Positions 31,009-40,076 are shown, counted from the stretch's first letter. The stretch is 64,000 bases of DNA from Bacillus pumilus (GCF_024498355.1 NZ_CP101833.1:601001-665000); one strand, 5' to 3'. Notes: a model not told the origin generated them from the sequence alone. A program made the numbers and translations.

Positions 31009-32661
31009 AATGGTTCTCATCTGATCAAGCAGACCAGATAGGCGGTAAGCCATGATGCTTAGCTGCAGCTTCATCCGATCATCAGTGGATTTGAGGCGGC
31101 AGCCTGTTCTCGTTTCAATTTGTTTCAGCCGGTAGCTTAATGTATGCCGGTGAATAAACAATTCCCCCGCAGATTTTTGAATATTTTCATTGTGTGCCAA
31201 ATACACTTCGAGTGTATGGATCAGATCAGCCCCTTGTTTTTTCGTATAAAGCAAAGGGCTTAACAGCTCCACGTAAAAGTCATGCAAATTCATTCCGGCT
31301 TCGTTCATTTCAAGGAGCATACCATATAAGCCGAGCATCTGATAATGAATGATGCTCTCGTCTGTTTTTAAAAGAGGAAGAAGTTTTGCTGCATACTGGG
31401 CTTCCTTTGCACTTTTTGCAAAGAGAATGATCTGATCATAGGCTCTGCCAATGCCAATCACAATCGGATGAAGCGGGAAAAAATAAGACCAAGTGCTCCG
31501 GCACTCCTCTGATGCGCTATACCACTCCGTTTCTTGAAACGCTTTCTTTCCCGCTGGTGTCAGCACAAAAACGGAATCAAGCCTTGCCTTTAGTAAGAAA
31601 GGAATATGTCTGCGTTCAAATATCGATGTGAGTAATTGAGATAGGCGCTGCACCATCTGGTGATCGAGCTGTGTGTGCTGATGCTGAAATTGAAAGTAGA
31701 TGACCACTTGTTCATCGCTCATATCATATTGAAGCTTTCTTGCTTGTTCGACCACATAGCTTTCTTCTGTGTATTGCTGCTGCAACATATCATCTAACAA
31801 ATGTCCCTGCATTTGGTTTTCTGTATCTTGAATGGCCTTTTGTTTCAGCCATTCAATGGCATACACCGCCCCGGCATGCTCGATCGCGATCGCATCGAGA
31901 TGATGCCACGCCTCCTTTTTCTTTAAAGACACAATAAACCCGAAAATATCGCCCATCGCAATCACCGGGCATGCAGCGAGGACAAACGCACCACACGTGT
32001 CATAGACGAGCCGCCCTTTCTCCTCTGCCTGCTTGAGAAGAGGAGTGGTCTCAATTGGTTCACGATCTGTCAAAAAGCCAAAAGCAGGAGAATACGTCAC
32101 TTCATCCTTTACAAGATGAGCAGCCTTTTGATGCAAAAAGACATCGAGCACGACGATGTTCGCCGTAGTGAGATGTGCCAGCTCATCCGTAATTTGCGTC
32201 ACATTCTTATTGCTCACATTTAAATGGGTCAGTCTTTGATGAATCGCTGAAGAATATTTGAGTTGATGGAGCTGACTGCTGACGATTTGCTCTAGGACGG
32301 CTTTTGTAATGTCTGAGAAATTGACATGTGAAGGAATCTCAATGAGCGGAATGCCGCTGCTTTTGGCCGCTTGAATCAGTGATGCTGGGATCTCCGTTAA
32401 GTACACGCCTTTATAAATCGCAATGGCTGATAGACGCTGAGATTGAATCAATTTTTCAAGCCGTATGCGTCTTTCCTTATTTTCTGCAAGCCCAAATCCG
32501 GTTGTGACGAGTAGTTCCCCTTCTGAAACCCTAGAAGTGTCCTCGATAATTTCCACAATGGTCACCCACTGAATGAGGCGGTCCAGTCCATTTTCTCCAG
32601 CAAGCAGTTTTGTTTCCTTCATAATATCGAGCGAGAGTGCGTCTTTGACGAGAATCGCCAT
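31003..32661 (-). CDS. PucR-family transcriptional regulator
   Basis: 552 residues. N-terminal PucR ligand domain (about 5-130: VKDALSLDIMKETKLLAGEN, VSEGELLVTTGFGLAENKE), a GAF/GGDEF-like middle part, and a C-terminal HTH_30 (about 480-545: NIQKSAGELFIHRHTLSYRL). Family members regulate purine, proline or amino acid catabolism. It is divergent from the yodT-S-R-Q genes, and a perfect palindrome lies between them, so it probably controls that operon. AAAGGAGGTC precedes the ATG. Confidence 0.92.
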   Translation of the reverse strand: MAILVKDALSLDIMKETKLLAGENGLDRLIQWVTIVEIIEDTSRVSEGELLVTTGFGLAENKERRIRLEKLIQSQRLSAIAIYKGVYLTEIPASLIQAAKSSGIPLIEIPSHVNFSDITKAVLEQIVSSQLHQLKYSSAIHQRLTHLNVSNKNVTQITDELAHLTTANIVVLDVFLHQKAAHLVKDEVTYSPAFGFLTDREPIETTPLLKQAEEKGRLVYDTCGAFVLAACPVIAMGDIFGFIVSLKKKEAWHHLDAIAIEHAGAVYAIEWLKQKAIQDTENQMQGHLLDDMLQQQYTEESYVVEQARKLQYDMSDEQVVIYFQFQHQHTQLDHQMVQRLSQLLTSIFERRHIPFLLKARLDSVFVLTPAGKKAFQETEWYSASEECRSTWSYFFPLHPIVIGIGRAYDQIILFAKSAKEAQYAAKLLPLLKTDESIIHYQMLGLYGMLLEMNEAGMNLHDFYVELLSPLLYTKKQGADLIHTLEVYLAHNENIQKSAGELFIHRHTLSYRLKQIETRTGCRLKSTDDRMKLQLSIMAYRLSGLLDQMRTIS

Positions 32662-32686
32662 AGACTCATGACCTCCTTTTGAACAC

Positions 32687-32707
32687 TTTTATACACGATG
32701 TATAAAA
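32687..32707. promoter_or_regulatory. Perfect palindrome between PucR gene and yodT (candidate operator)
   Basis: TTTTATACA (32687-32695), CGA, TGTATAAAA (32699-32707): nine-base arms, with further ACAC/GTGT pairing outside. It stands 26 bases from the PucR start and 146 from yodT. A related GTATAC occurs at 32780-32785. It overlaps possible -10 elements of the regulator gene. PucR as the binder is inferred from position only. Confidence 0.55.
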
Positions 32708-32852
32708 AATGTGTGTGAAATTCGGGCATGTGGCGAATGGAGGATGACTGCCCTCTTGATTAAGCTAATCTTATAACAAGTATACAAAATTTTCTTGCGA
32801 TTCATGTGAAAAGAAAGATGCAGCTGCTGACGAGAGAGGGAGGAATGGCAAA

Positions 32853-34217
32853 GTGGAGACCCGGAATTACTTAATCAAACCGATGTTAAATCAGGATTAT
32901 CCTGTGGCTGTGAAAGGAGAGGGGATTTATTTATATGATCGAGAAGGAAATAAATATGTAGATGGATCATCGGGTGCGGTTACGGCGAGTATTGGACATG
33001 GCATACAAGACATCATTGATGCCATGACAGAGCAAGCGAAAAAAGTGAGCTTTACGTACAGGTCACAATTCACAAATGAACCAGCGGAAGAACTTGCCTA
33101 TGAATTGAGTACCCTTTGCCCAGGCAATCTGAACTGGTCTTTTTTTGTCGGAAGCGGATCAGAGGCAACTGAGACAGCGATGAAAATCGCGATACAGCAT
33201 TGGCAGGAGCAGGGGAAGACTGAAAAGAATCACATCATATCAAGATGGATGAGTTATCACGGCATCACGCTTGGTGCGCTGTCAATGTCAGGTCATATTG
33301 CAAGAAGAGAGCGCTTTGAACCACTGCTTGAAAAACACCCGGTGCTGTCTCCGCCGTATAGCTACCGGTCATGGCTGCCAAAAGAAGAAAGCAAACAGGT
33401 CGAGTGGTATGTACAGGAATTTAACACCGTCATCCAGCGTATAGGAAAAGAGAGGATTGCAGCCTTTATTGCTGAGCCAATTGTTGGAGCAGCGGGAGCA
33501 GCACTTGTTCCGCCCGACGGATATTTTGAGGCGATGAAGCGGGTCTGTGAGGAAAATGACATTTTAATGATTGCAGATGAAGTCATGACAGGCTTTGGAC
33601 GAACTGGGAAAATGTTTGCCATGGAGCACTGGGGTGTCGTACCAGATATCATGGTTCTTGGGAAAGGAATGAGTGCCGGCTATTCACCAATTGCGGCAAC
33701 CGTATCAGCGGATCATGTGATCGCTCCAATTCTCAGTGGCTCAGGCTCTGTAATGGCCGGTCATACGTTTAGTGCCAATCCGCTTTCAGCAGCCGTCTCA
33801 CTGGCCGTCATTCGATATATGAAAAAACATCAGCTTCATGAACGAGCTGACCTGTCCGGTCGATATTTAATGAATGCCTTAAAAGACTTGCAAACAAACC
33901 ATTGCATCATCGGGGATGTAAGAGGAAAGGGACTGCTTATTGGTATAGAGTTTGTCGCAGATCGATTATCCAAAACGCCATTTCCTGCACATGCTCAGAT
34001 GACCAATCTAGTCGTTGAGACGGCAAAGCAAAATGGATTGCTTGTGTATCCAGCAAGCGCTGGAGAGGACGGAGTGGGAGGCGCAGCTGTCATGATTGCA
34101 CCGCCGCTTTCCATTACGCAGCAGGAGATGGATGAACTCATTCATCTATTCGGGCAGACCATCACGCAGGTCGAACAAGAAGTCATCAATCGAGGGTTTT
34201 TCCCATCTGCGATGTAG
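32853..34217 (+). CDS. yodT: Class III aminotransferase (YodT)
   Basis: 454 residues from GTG 32853 with GGGAGG upstream. PLP-dependent class III aminotransferase; the active-site Lys is in MVLGKGMSAGYSPIAA, and IADEVMTGFGRTGKMFA carries the PLP-binding Asp. It probably transaminates beta-lysine or a derivative, inferred from YodT of the B. subtilis kamA operon. First of four tandem genes (yodT-S-R-Q), in reverse of the B. subtilis order. Upstream lies a palindrome shared with the PucR regulator. Confidence 0.88.
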   Translation: METRNYLIKPMLNQDYPVAVKGEGIYLYDREGNKYVDGSSGAVTASIGHGIQDIIDAMTEQAKKVSFTYRSQFTNEPAEELAYELSTLCPGNLNWSFFVGSGSEATETAMKIAIQHWQEQGKTEKNHIISRWMSYHGITLGALSMSGHIARRERFEPLLEKHPVLSPPYSYRSWLPKEESKQVEWYVQEFNTVIQRIGKERIAAFIAEPIVGAAGAALVPPDGYFEAMKRVCEENDILMIADEVMTGFGRTGKMFAMEHWGVVPDIMVLGKGMSAGYSPIAATVSADHVIAPILSGSGSVMAGHTFSANPLSAAVSLAVIRYMKKHQLHERADLSGRYLMNALKDLQTNHCIIGDVRGKGLLIGIEFVADRLSKTPFPAHAQMTNLVVETAKQNGLLVYPASAGEDGVGGAAVMIAPPLSITQQEMDELIHLFGQTITQVEQEVINRGFFPSAM

Positions 34218-34229
34218 GGAGGAAAAAAT

Positions 34230-34916
34230 ATGAACAAAACAGCGGGCTTTGATGAAGTGATCGCGCGTTTTAAAGACGGCATGACCATCATGTTTGGCGG
34301 GTTTGGGGGCGTGGGTTCACCGCCATCATTGATAGATGTCATTTTAGAAGCCAACATCAAAGATCTGACATTGATTGGAAATGATGCAGGCTTCCCGCAA
34401 ATTGGTGTTGGCCGGCTCATCACAGAAGGGAGAGTCAAGAAAATCATTGCTTCTCATATTGGCTCCAATCCCATTGCCGGGCAGAAAATGCAGGCAGGTA
34501 CATTAGACGTTCTCTTTTACCCGCAGGGCATCCTAGCAGAAAAGATCAGAGCAGGCGGGATGGGGCTAGCGGGCATTGTCACAGATGTCGGCATGGATAG
34601 CCTGAATCTTGGTGAGAAACAATTGGTTCCGCTCAATGGAAAGAACTATATCCTTGAGCCTGCGCTGACAGCGGATATTGCTATTGTGAATGCCCTCAAA
34701 GCAGACGAAGCAGGCAATCTGATATTTGATAAAAGTGCACGGAATACAAACCCGATTGTAGCGATGGCAGGAGACTGGACCATTGCGGAAGTAGAAGAGA
34801 TTGTGCCTGTGGGCAGTCTTCATCCAGAGGAAATCGTGACACCAGGCGTATTTGTAAACCAGATCGTGCAATCAAAAGGAGTGAACTGGACATGGGCATG
34901 GGAGACATCGATTTAA
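34230..34916 (+). CDS. yodS: CoA-transferase subunit A (YodS)
   Basis: 228 residues, family I 3-oxoacid CoA-transferase alpha subunit. The N-terminal MTIMFGGFGGVGSPPSLID loop and the internal NPIAGQKMQAGTLDVLFYPQG are characteristic. Pairs with the following beta subunit to activate a keto acid by CoA transfer. GGGAGG precedes the ATG; 12 bases after yodT. Confidence 0.92.
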   Translation: MNKTAGFDEVIARFKDGMTIMFGGFGGVGSPPSLIDVILEANIKDLTLIGNDAGFPQIGVGRLITEGRVKKIIASHIGSNPIAGQKMQAGTLDVLFYPQGILAEKIRAGGMGLAGIVTDVGMDSLNLGEKQLVPLNGKNYILEPALTADIAIVNALKADEAGNLIFDKSARNTNPIVAMAGDWTIAEVEEIVPVGSLHPEEIVTPGVFVNQIVQSKGVNWTWAWETSI

Positions 34917-35557
34917 GACACCGCATAGCCAAACGTGCGGCGCAGGAAATTGAAGATGGCATGATCGTCAATCTAGGGATCGGTATCCCGACACTTGCAG
35001 CTGAATACATCCCAGCACATTACCGGGTGTGGCTGCATGCAGAAAACGGCATTATGGGGGCAGGCGCCTCACCTGTACAAGGTGAAGAAGATCCAAATTT
35101 GTGCAATGCTGGTGGTTTTCCAATTACGTTAACAAAAGGCGGCTCATACATGGACAGCACGACTGCTTTTGGCATCATTCGAAAAGGTATGCTGGATATG
35201 ACCATTTTAGGTGCACTTGAAGTAAGCAGTCAGGGTGATCTTGCGAATTGGATTGTGCCAGGCAAACGAGTACCTGGAATGGGCGGAGCGATTGAGCTGG
35301 CGCAAAAAGCGAAAAAGGTTGTTGTGGTGATGAGCCACCTTGATAAACATGGACAGTCAAAGGTGAAATCCGCCTGTACGCTGCCATTAACCGCTAAATC
35401 TTGTGTGGATCTGATTATTACGGATATGGCGGTCATTGAGGTCAAGTCGCAGCTGCTCATTTTGCGTGAAGTCATGCCGCCGTTTCAGCCGGAAGATGTC
35501 ATAAGGGCGACAGAGGCCCCATTAATTTTAGCGCCTGATGTCAAATCTGTTGTGTAG
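34892..35557 (+). CDS. yodR: CoA-transferase subunit B (YodR)
   Basis: 221 residues, beta subunit of the family I CoA-transferase. The catalytic Glu is in LHAENGIMGAGAS, and VNLGIGIPTLAAEYIP is the family signature. The ATG lies 25 bases inside yodS, with GGAG nine bases upstream. Together with YodS it likely forms the heterotetramer that transfers CoA from an acyl donor to the product of the aminotransferase. Confidence 0.92.
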   Translation: MGMGDIDLRHRIAKRAAQEIEDGMIVNLGIGIPTLAAEYIPAHYRVWLHAENGIMGAGASPVQGEEDPNLCNAGGFPITLTKGGSYMDSTTAFGIIRKGMLDMTILGALEVSSQGDLANWIVPGKRVPGMGGAIELAQKAKKVVVVMSHLDKHGQSKVKSACTLPLTAKSCVDLIITDMAVIEVKSQLLILREVMPPFQPEDVIRATEAPLILAPDVKSVV

Positions 35558-35571
35558 AAAGGATGACCGAC

Positions 35572-36837
35572 TTGCAGCCAATTACACGTATCAGAAGCTG
35601 GATGAGAGAGCACCAGGATGAAGCCATTACGCTTCTAAAGCAAATGGTGCAATGTGACAGCACCCAAGGAAATGAACAAGAAGTACAGCAAATCGTGGCA
35701 AATAAACTGTCAGCCATAGGCTTTGATGTAGATGTATGGGAAATCGGCGGCGCTGACTTGCTGGAACATCCTTATTTTTATTCTCCGCGGCGTTCTTTTA
35801 AAGGTAGTCCCAATGTCGCTGGACGATTGAAAGGGAAAGGGGACGGCAAATCCATTTTATTAAATGGTCACGTGGATGTTGTCCCAGAAGGAGATACGAA
35901 TCAATGGACATATCCGCCCTACAGCGGGCATATCATAAACGGGAGACTTTATGGACGCGGGGCAACAGATATGAAAGGCGGGAATGTTTCTTTACTCTTC
36001 GCACTTGAGGCGCTGCATGCACTTCAGATTCCGCTGAAAGGAGATGTGGTGTTCCATAGTGTGGTCGAAGAAGAAAGCGGCGGGGCAGGCACACTTGCAG
36101 CGATACTGAGAGGGTATACAGCAGATGCTGCCATCATACCGGAACCAAGTCATATGAAAATCTTTCCGATTCAGCAGGGGTCTAAGTGGTTCAGACTGCA
36201 TATTAAAGGAAGGGCAGCTCATGGCGGAACAAGATATCACGGCGTCTCCTCTATTGAAAAAAGCACCATTGTCCTTTCACATATAGCGGCACTAGAAGAA
36301 GAAAGAAATCGGCGAATCACCGAGCCGCTGTTTCAGCATATCCCCATTCCGGTCCCGATCAACATTGGGAAAATTCAAGGCGGTGATTGGCCGTCCTCTG
36401 TAGCAGATCTTGTCATAATGGAAGGCAGACTTGGCGTAATGCCTGGTGAGACAGTTGAGCAGGCAGAGGAGGAATTAGAAAATTGGATGGCGGGACTCGG
36501 GGAAAAGGATGAATGGTTCCAAGATCATCCTGTAGAGGTCGAATGGTTTGGAGCAAGGTGGCTTCCAGGGTCAATCGATGCGGATCATCCGCTTCTAGGT
36601 CTATTGAAGGAACAATATGAAGAGGTATTAAAGCAGCCGCCAAAGGTTGAAGCCGCCCCATGGGGAACAGATGGCGGATTACTGTCACAGGCGGCGGGTA
36701 TTCCGATCATTGTGTTCGGACCTGGAACAACGGAGCTTGCCCATTACCCGAATGAATCCATCGACATTGAGCATGTGATCGAAGCTGCTGAAATTATCGC
36801 GGGTACGATGGTGAAATGGTGCGAAGTAGCAGAATGA
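35572..36837 (+). CDS. yodQ: M20-family deacetylase/peptidase (YodQ)
   Basis: About 421 residues of the ArgE/DapE metallopeptidase family. Metal ligands are in LLNGHVDVVPEGD, RGATDMKGG and VVEEESGGAGTLAA; the C-terminal His lies near ELAHYPNESI. TTG 35572 is preferred because AAAGG (35558-35562) directly abuts the in-frame ATG at 35563 and leaves it no spacer. It probably removes the acetyl group from an N-acetyl-beta-lysine derivative, inferred from context. Last gene of the yodT operon. Confidence 0.88.
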   Translation: MQPITRIRSWMREHQDEAITLLKQMVQCDSTQGNEQEVQQIVANKLSAIGFDVDVWEIGGADLLEHPYFYSPRRSFKGSPNVAGRLKGKGDGKSILLNGHVDVVPEGDTNQWTYPPYSGHIINGRLYGRGATDMKGGNVSLLFALEALHALQIPLKGDVVFHSVVEEESGGAGTLAAILRGYTADAAIIPEPSHMKIFPIQQGSKWFRLHIKGRAAHGGTRYHGVSSIEKSTIVLSHIAALEEERNRRITEPLFQHIPIPVPINIGKIQGGDWPSSVADLVIMEGRLGVMPGETVEQAEEELENWMAGLGEKDEWFQDHPVEVEWFGARWLPGSIDADHPLLGLLKEQYEEVLKQPPKVEAAPWGTDGGLLSQAAGIPIIVFGPGTTELAHYPNESIDIEHVIEAAEIIAGTMVKWCEVAE

Positions 36838-36853
36838 TGCGAAAAATTGATCA

Positions 36854-36889
36854 CAAAAAAGAAGGCTGTCTCACTCAGCCTTCTCTTTA
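36854..36889 (-). terminator. Intrinsic terminator of the DUF2892 gene
   Basis: On the minus strand AGAAGGCT pairs with AGCCTTCT followed by T5; the 5' arm overlaps the last codons and stop of the gene. On the plus strand it may also slow transcription leaving yodQ. Confidence 0.75.
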
Positions 36890-37092
36890 TGTGTGTCCTG
36901 CTGCTCACACATATATGTCACTGGACAAAAACGAAGAATGCCAGATGCCAGTTTCATACCGCCAAACATGATGCTGAAAAGAAGCATTTTACTCCATGGT
37001 TTTCTAGCATACAAGGACCCAGCCACAGTACATATTGTCATTCCGCAGGCAATTCTAATGAGCGCTTCCATTAAGCCAAGATTAGGTTTCAT
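36871..37092 (-). CDS. DUF2892 small membrane protein
   Basis: 73 residues: N-terminal MKPNLGLMEALIRIACGMTI and a hydrophobic hairpin, ending with RFCPVTYMC. This is the YgaP-type inner membrane domain (DUF2892) as a free-standing protein, often linked to sulfurtransferases, none of which is nearby. AAAGGAG lies 11 bases before the ATG. Transcribed against both neighbours. Confidence 0.8.
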   Translation of the reverse strand: MKPNLGLMEALIRIACGMTICTVAGSLYARKPWSKMLLFSIMFGGMKLASGILRFCPVTYMCEQQDTHKEKAE

Positions 37093-37144
37093 TGAAGGTG
37101 AATCTCCTTTTTTTAAATTATTTTAAGTGTGATTTCAAGAAATT

Positions 37145-37190
37145 GTAACGTTTCATTAATGCGTAACGTGGTTCGTTATGTTACGATAGG
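37145..37190 (+). promoter_or_regulatory. Repeated TAACG/CGTTA half-sites upstream of yerA
   Basis: TAACG at 37146-37150, CGTAAC (37162-37167) and the inverted GTTACG (37180-37185) with CGTTA in between. The cluster lies 30-70 bases before the yerA start and may be an operator. No known regulator is recognised. Confidence 0.35.
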
Positions 37191-37218
37191 GCTAATACAA
37201 ATGAAGGAGAGTATGTGA

Positions 37219-38961
37219 ATGTCCGAACGTACTTTTAATTGGAGAAACAATGACATCCGCACACAAATCGATGTAGTCGACTCAAAAATAGTTCCAACAC
37301 TCCTTTTAACGAATGGACTCGTGCTAAACCCGTTTTTGAAGCAATGGGTGAAGGCAAATATTTGGATACATGATGATCGAATTGTTTATGTCGGAGCAGA
37401 GCTTCCTCAAAATAAATCAGCCAAACGTGTGATTGATTGTGAAGGGAAATACATTGTGCCAGGGTATATTGAGCCTCATGCGCATCCGTTCCATATTTAT
37501 AATCCCCAATCACTTGCAGAATATGTGTCTCAATTTGGCACAACAACAATGGTCAGCGATAACTTATTTCTTCTTTTGCAGAGCAATGAAAAGAAAGCGC
37601 TTTCCACTCTATGTGAATTAAAAAAGCAGCCATTTCAGTATTTTTGGTGGTCCAGATACGATCTTCAGACTGAAGTAAGATATGAAGATGAAATGCTTCC
37701 AATCAACTATCGCAAGGAATGGATTGATCATCCTGACGTCCTTCAAGGCGGCGAATTAACAAGCTGGCCAAGATTGATGGACGGTGATGATCTCATTTTA
37801 TATTGCATGCAAGAAACGAAGAAGCAGAGAAAACGAATTGAAGGGCATTTTCCCGGCGCTTCTGAGAAAACGCTAACAAAAATGAAGCTGTTTGGAGCGG
37901 ACAGTGATCATGAAGCAATGAATGCAGATGATGTGCTAAAGCGCTTGTCTCTTGGCTACTATGTCTCACTGCGGCATTCTTCCATCCGCCCAGATTTAGT
38001 GAACATTTTAAGAGAACTACATGAACGCGATTTTAGGCACTATGACCACTTTTTCTATACAACAGATGGAGCTGCCCCTCACTTTTATGAGGAAGGCATG
38101 ATTAATCGTTTAATTTCAATTGCCCTTGAAGAAGGCGTGCCCACGATTGATGCGTACAATATGGCGACATTTAACATTGCAAAATACTATCAAATGGATG
38201 ACTTATTAGGCGTTGTCGGACCAGGTCGATTGGCTTCTTTGAATATTTTAGATGATCCGATGAACCCAAATCCTGAAACGGTTATTTCTAAAGGGGTTAT
38301 TCTCAAATTAGATGGTGAGAACCAGCATCAATTTCAAGAAACAAAATGGGAAAATGGCGGGCTTGTTCCACTAGACTTAGGCTATGACCTGACGATGAGC
38401 GATTTGCAATTCTCCATGCCTCTTGGTGTCAAAATGAGAAATGCCGTTATCATGGAGCCGTATACAGTGGAGATTGATAACTCCGTGAACCAGCTGTCCT
38501 GTGACCATGATCAAAGCTTCTTTAGCCTGATTGACCGAAAAGGCGAGTGGCGTGTGAATACGATGCTAAAAGGTTTTGCAAATAAAGTGCAGGGCTTTGT
38601 CAGCTCATTTTCGCTCACGGGTGACATTTTAGTGATTGGGAAAAATAAAGAGGACATGATGCTGGCACATAAGAGAATGAAAGAAATCGGCGGGGGGATC
38701 GTCCTCACAGAGAACGGGAAAATTTTGCACGAAATCCCGCTGCAATTATCAGGCTGTGCATCGGCCGAACCGTTTGAGACTGTTCTTCAGCAGATACAAA
38801 CATTACGCGAGCTGCTCATTGAGCGAGGCTATCCATTTGACTGTCCAATTGATACACTTGTCTTTTTCCAAAGTACACATTTGCCGTATATTCGAGTGAC
38901 ACCAAGAGGAATATTTGATGTCATGAAAAAAACTGTACTCTTTCCGTCTATAATGCGTTAA
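37219..38961 (+). CDS. yerA: Adenine deaminase-like amidohydrolase YerA
   Basis: 580 residues, the same length as B. subtilis YerA. Amidohydrolase of the adenine deaminase family; the first metal motif is GYIEPHAHPFHIY, and ATFNIAKYYQMDDLLGVVGPGRLASL and the C-terminal AdeC-type domain (GLVPLDLGYDLTMSDLQF onwards) follow. The substrate is unproven; purine salvage is plausible given the neighbourhood. AAGGAGAG precedes the ATG. Confidence 0.93.
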   Translation: MSERTFNWRNNDIRTQIDVVDSKIVPTLLLTNGLVLNPFLKQWVKANIWIHDDRIVYVGAELPQNKSAKRVIDCEGKYIVPGYIEPHAHPFHIYNPQSLAEYVSQFGTTTMVSDNLFLLLQSNEKKALSTLCELKKQPFQYFWWSRYDLQTEVRYEDEMLPINYRKEWIDHPDVLQGGELTSWPRLMDGDDLILYCMQETKKQRKRIEGHFPGASEKTLTKMKLFGADSDHEAMNADDVLKRLSLGYYVSLRHSSIRPDLVNILRELHERDFRHYDHFFYTTDGAAPHFYEEGMINRLISIALEEGVPTIDAYNMATFNIAKYYQMDDLLGVVGPGRLASLNILDDPMNPNPETVISKGVILKLDGENQHQFQETKWENGGLVPLDLGYDLTMSDLQFSMPLGVKMRNAVIMEPYTVEIDNSVNQLSCDHDQSFFSLIDRKGEWRVNTMLKGFANKVQGFVSSFSLTGDILVIGKNKEDMMLAHKRMKEIGGGIVLTENGKILHEIPLQLSGCASAEPFETVLQQIQTLRELLIERGYPFDCPIDTLVFFQSTHLPYIRVTPRGIFDVMKKTVLFPSIMR

Positions 38962-39513
38962 AATATAACAGAGTGGAGCTGTATCACCTTTGCCACATTT
39001 CTGACAGCTGTTATAGGGCAGAAGTGAGCAATGGGTCTCTTCGCTGCCATGTAAGTGAAAATGAGCTTATGTGCGATGTTGACAAAGCAGAGGGCTTTGA
39101 CATGACGAGTGAAGTGCCCTAATTGTAAAATGAATCTGTCGGTTACGCTGGCCGACCAACATATTTTGAATGATTGAGCAAGGCGGGACGCTTGTTTGTT
39201 GTCTCGCCGTGCTTTCCACACTGTATTTAGGGCAGACCTAATGGAGCAGAAGTGATCTACATATCGGAAGCAAACAAGTTTGTCAGATTGTCGTACAAGG
39301 AAAATGACAAAACTTGTCGAATTTGTTTACGATAAAGAAGCTTCGGCTTACGAAAGAACCTGACGGCGGCATTTTCAGAGTAGAACCAAACCTGTCATGA
39401 TTCGTTCAAAGCTCATTGCTGAGGTTGAAAAAATGAGTCAGGAAAGATACCGCTTTCTCGGAAAAATGTCGTGCGAAGCGGTGTGCCAATAGTAAAGGAG
39501 AAGATGTATAAAG
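38962..39513. other. Structure-rich gap between yerA and yerC
   Basis: 552 bases without a supported gene. B. subtilis has yerB here. Stems on the plus strand: TATAACAG (38964-38971) with CTGTTATA (39008-39015); AGGGC (39091-39095) with GCCCT (39116-39120); GTCGGT (39138-39143) with GCCGAC (39151-39156); GGCGGGAC (39182-39189) with GTCTCGCC (39201-39208); ACAAGTTTGTCA (39274-39285) with TGACAAAACTTGT (39305-39317). Short open stretches at 39304-39360 and 39397-39492 are interrupted. It could be a structured RNA or decayed genes; I cannot decide. Confidence 0.45.
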
Positions 39514-39828
39514 ATGCAAATTGATAAATTAAGGGGCAAAAGCTTAGATCAATTATTCAACTCCATCTTATCCCTTAAAGACCTGGAAGAATGCTATCGA
39601 TTTTTTGATGATTTGTGTACCATCAATGAAATCCAATCTTTATCACAGCGTCTTGAAGTAGCGCGTATGCTTCGCGAGGGAAACACGTATCATAAAATTG
39701 AGACGGAAACAGGTGCGAGCACCGCAACCATTTCACGTGTCAAACGCTGCTTGAACTACGGAAACGATGCCTATACGATGGCACTTGACCGCGTAGCAGA
39801 ACAACAAGCAAAAGACGAAACAAAATAA
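39514..39828 (+). CDS. yerC: TrpR-like DNA-binding protein YerC
   Basis: 104 residues (YerC/YecD, TrpR-like fold). Helix-turn-helix in GNTYHKIETETGASTATISR, preceded by INEIQSLSQRLEVARML. Nearly identical in sequence and length to B. subtilis YerC, whose target genes are unclear. AAGGAG lies 14 bases upstream; an intervening ATG at 39504 is out of frame. Confidence 0.95.
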   Translation: MQIDKLRGKSLDQLFNSILSLKDLEECYRFFDDLCTINEIQSLSQRLEVARMLREGNTYHKIETETGASTATISRVKRCLNYGNDAYTMALDRVAEQQAKDETK

Positions 39829-39839
39829 AGCAGCCTTCA

Positions 39840-39885
39840 CTGTAAACAATCCTTTTTCCGAAATGGATTTGTTTGCAGTTTTTTT
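39840..39885 (+). terminator. Intrinsic terminator of yerC
   Basis: CTGTAAACAATCC (39840-39852) pairs with GGATTTGTTTGCAG (39865-39878), one bulge and one G-U, then T7. Confidence 0.8.
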
Positions 39886-39907
39886 ATCGAAAGCGCTGTG
39901 AAACGAC

Positions 39908-39942
39908 GAACAGGGACTGATGAAGTGGTCTCTGTTCTTTTA
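39908..39942 (+). terminator. Second terminator-like hairpin after yerC
   Basis: GAACAGGGAC (39908-39917) pairs with GTCTCTGTTC (39928-39937, one G-U), then TTTTA. It lies only 22 bases beyond the first. Confidence 0.6.
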
Positions 39943-40044
39943 CTTTAGCTCGCCCATAAACCACCTTTTTCTCACGCATACTCTTTCTCCCCTTTTCCAT
40001 TCACTTCTCTAAGTTCTTTATACGTGATTGATCAGGAATATCAA

Positions 40045-40072
40045 TGAAAAAAGGTGCGTCTCCGCACCTTTT
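40045..40072 (-). terminator. Intrinsic terminator of yerD
   Basis: Minus strand AAAAGGTGCG, loop GAGA, CGCACCTTTTTTC; perfect stem followed by T's. Confidence 0.88.
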
Positions 40073-40076
40073 AAAG

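Noticed and set aside
32777..32790. Possible sigma-E -10 element (TATACAAA) upstream of yodT
   Set aside because: It deviates from CATACAMT at two positions and no -35 element lies at the right distance.
38958..39221. 87-residue minus-strand frame in the yerA-yerC gap
   Set aside because: No ribosome site, no recognised family, and it overlaps the yerA 3' end on the opposite strand; the region is better described as structured non-coding.
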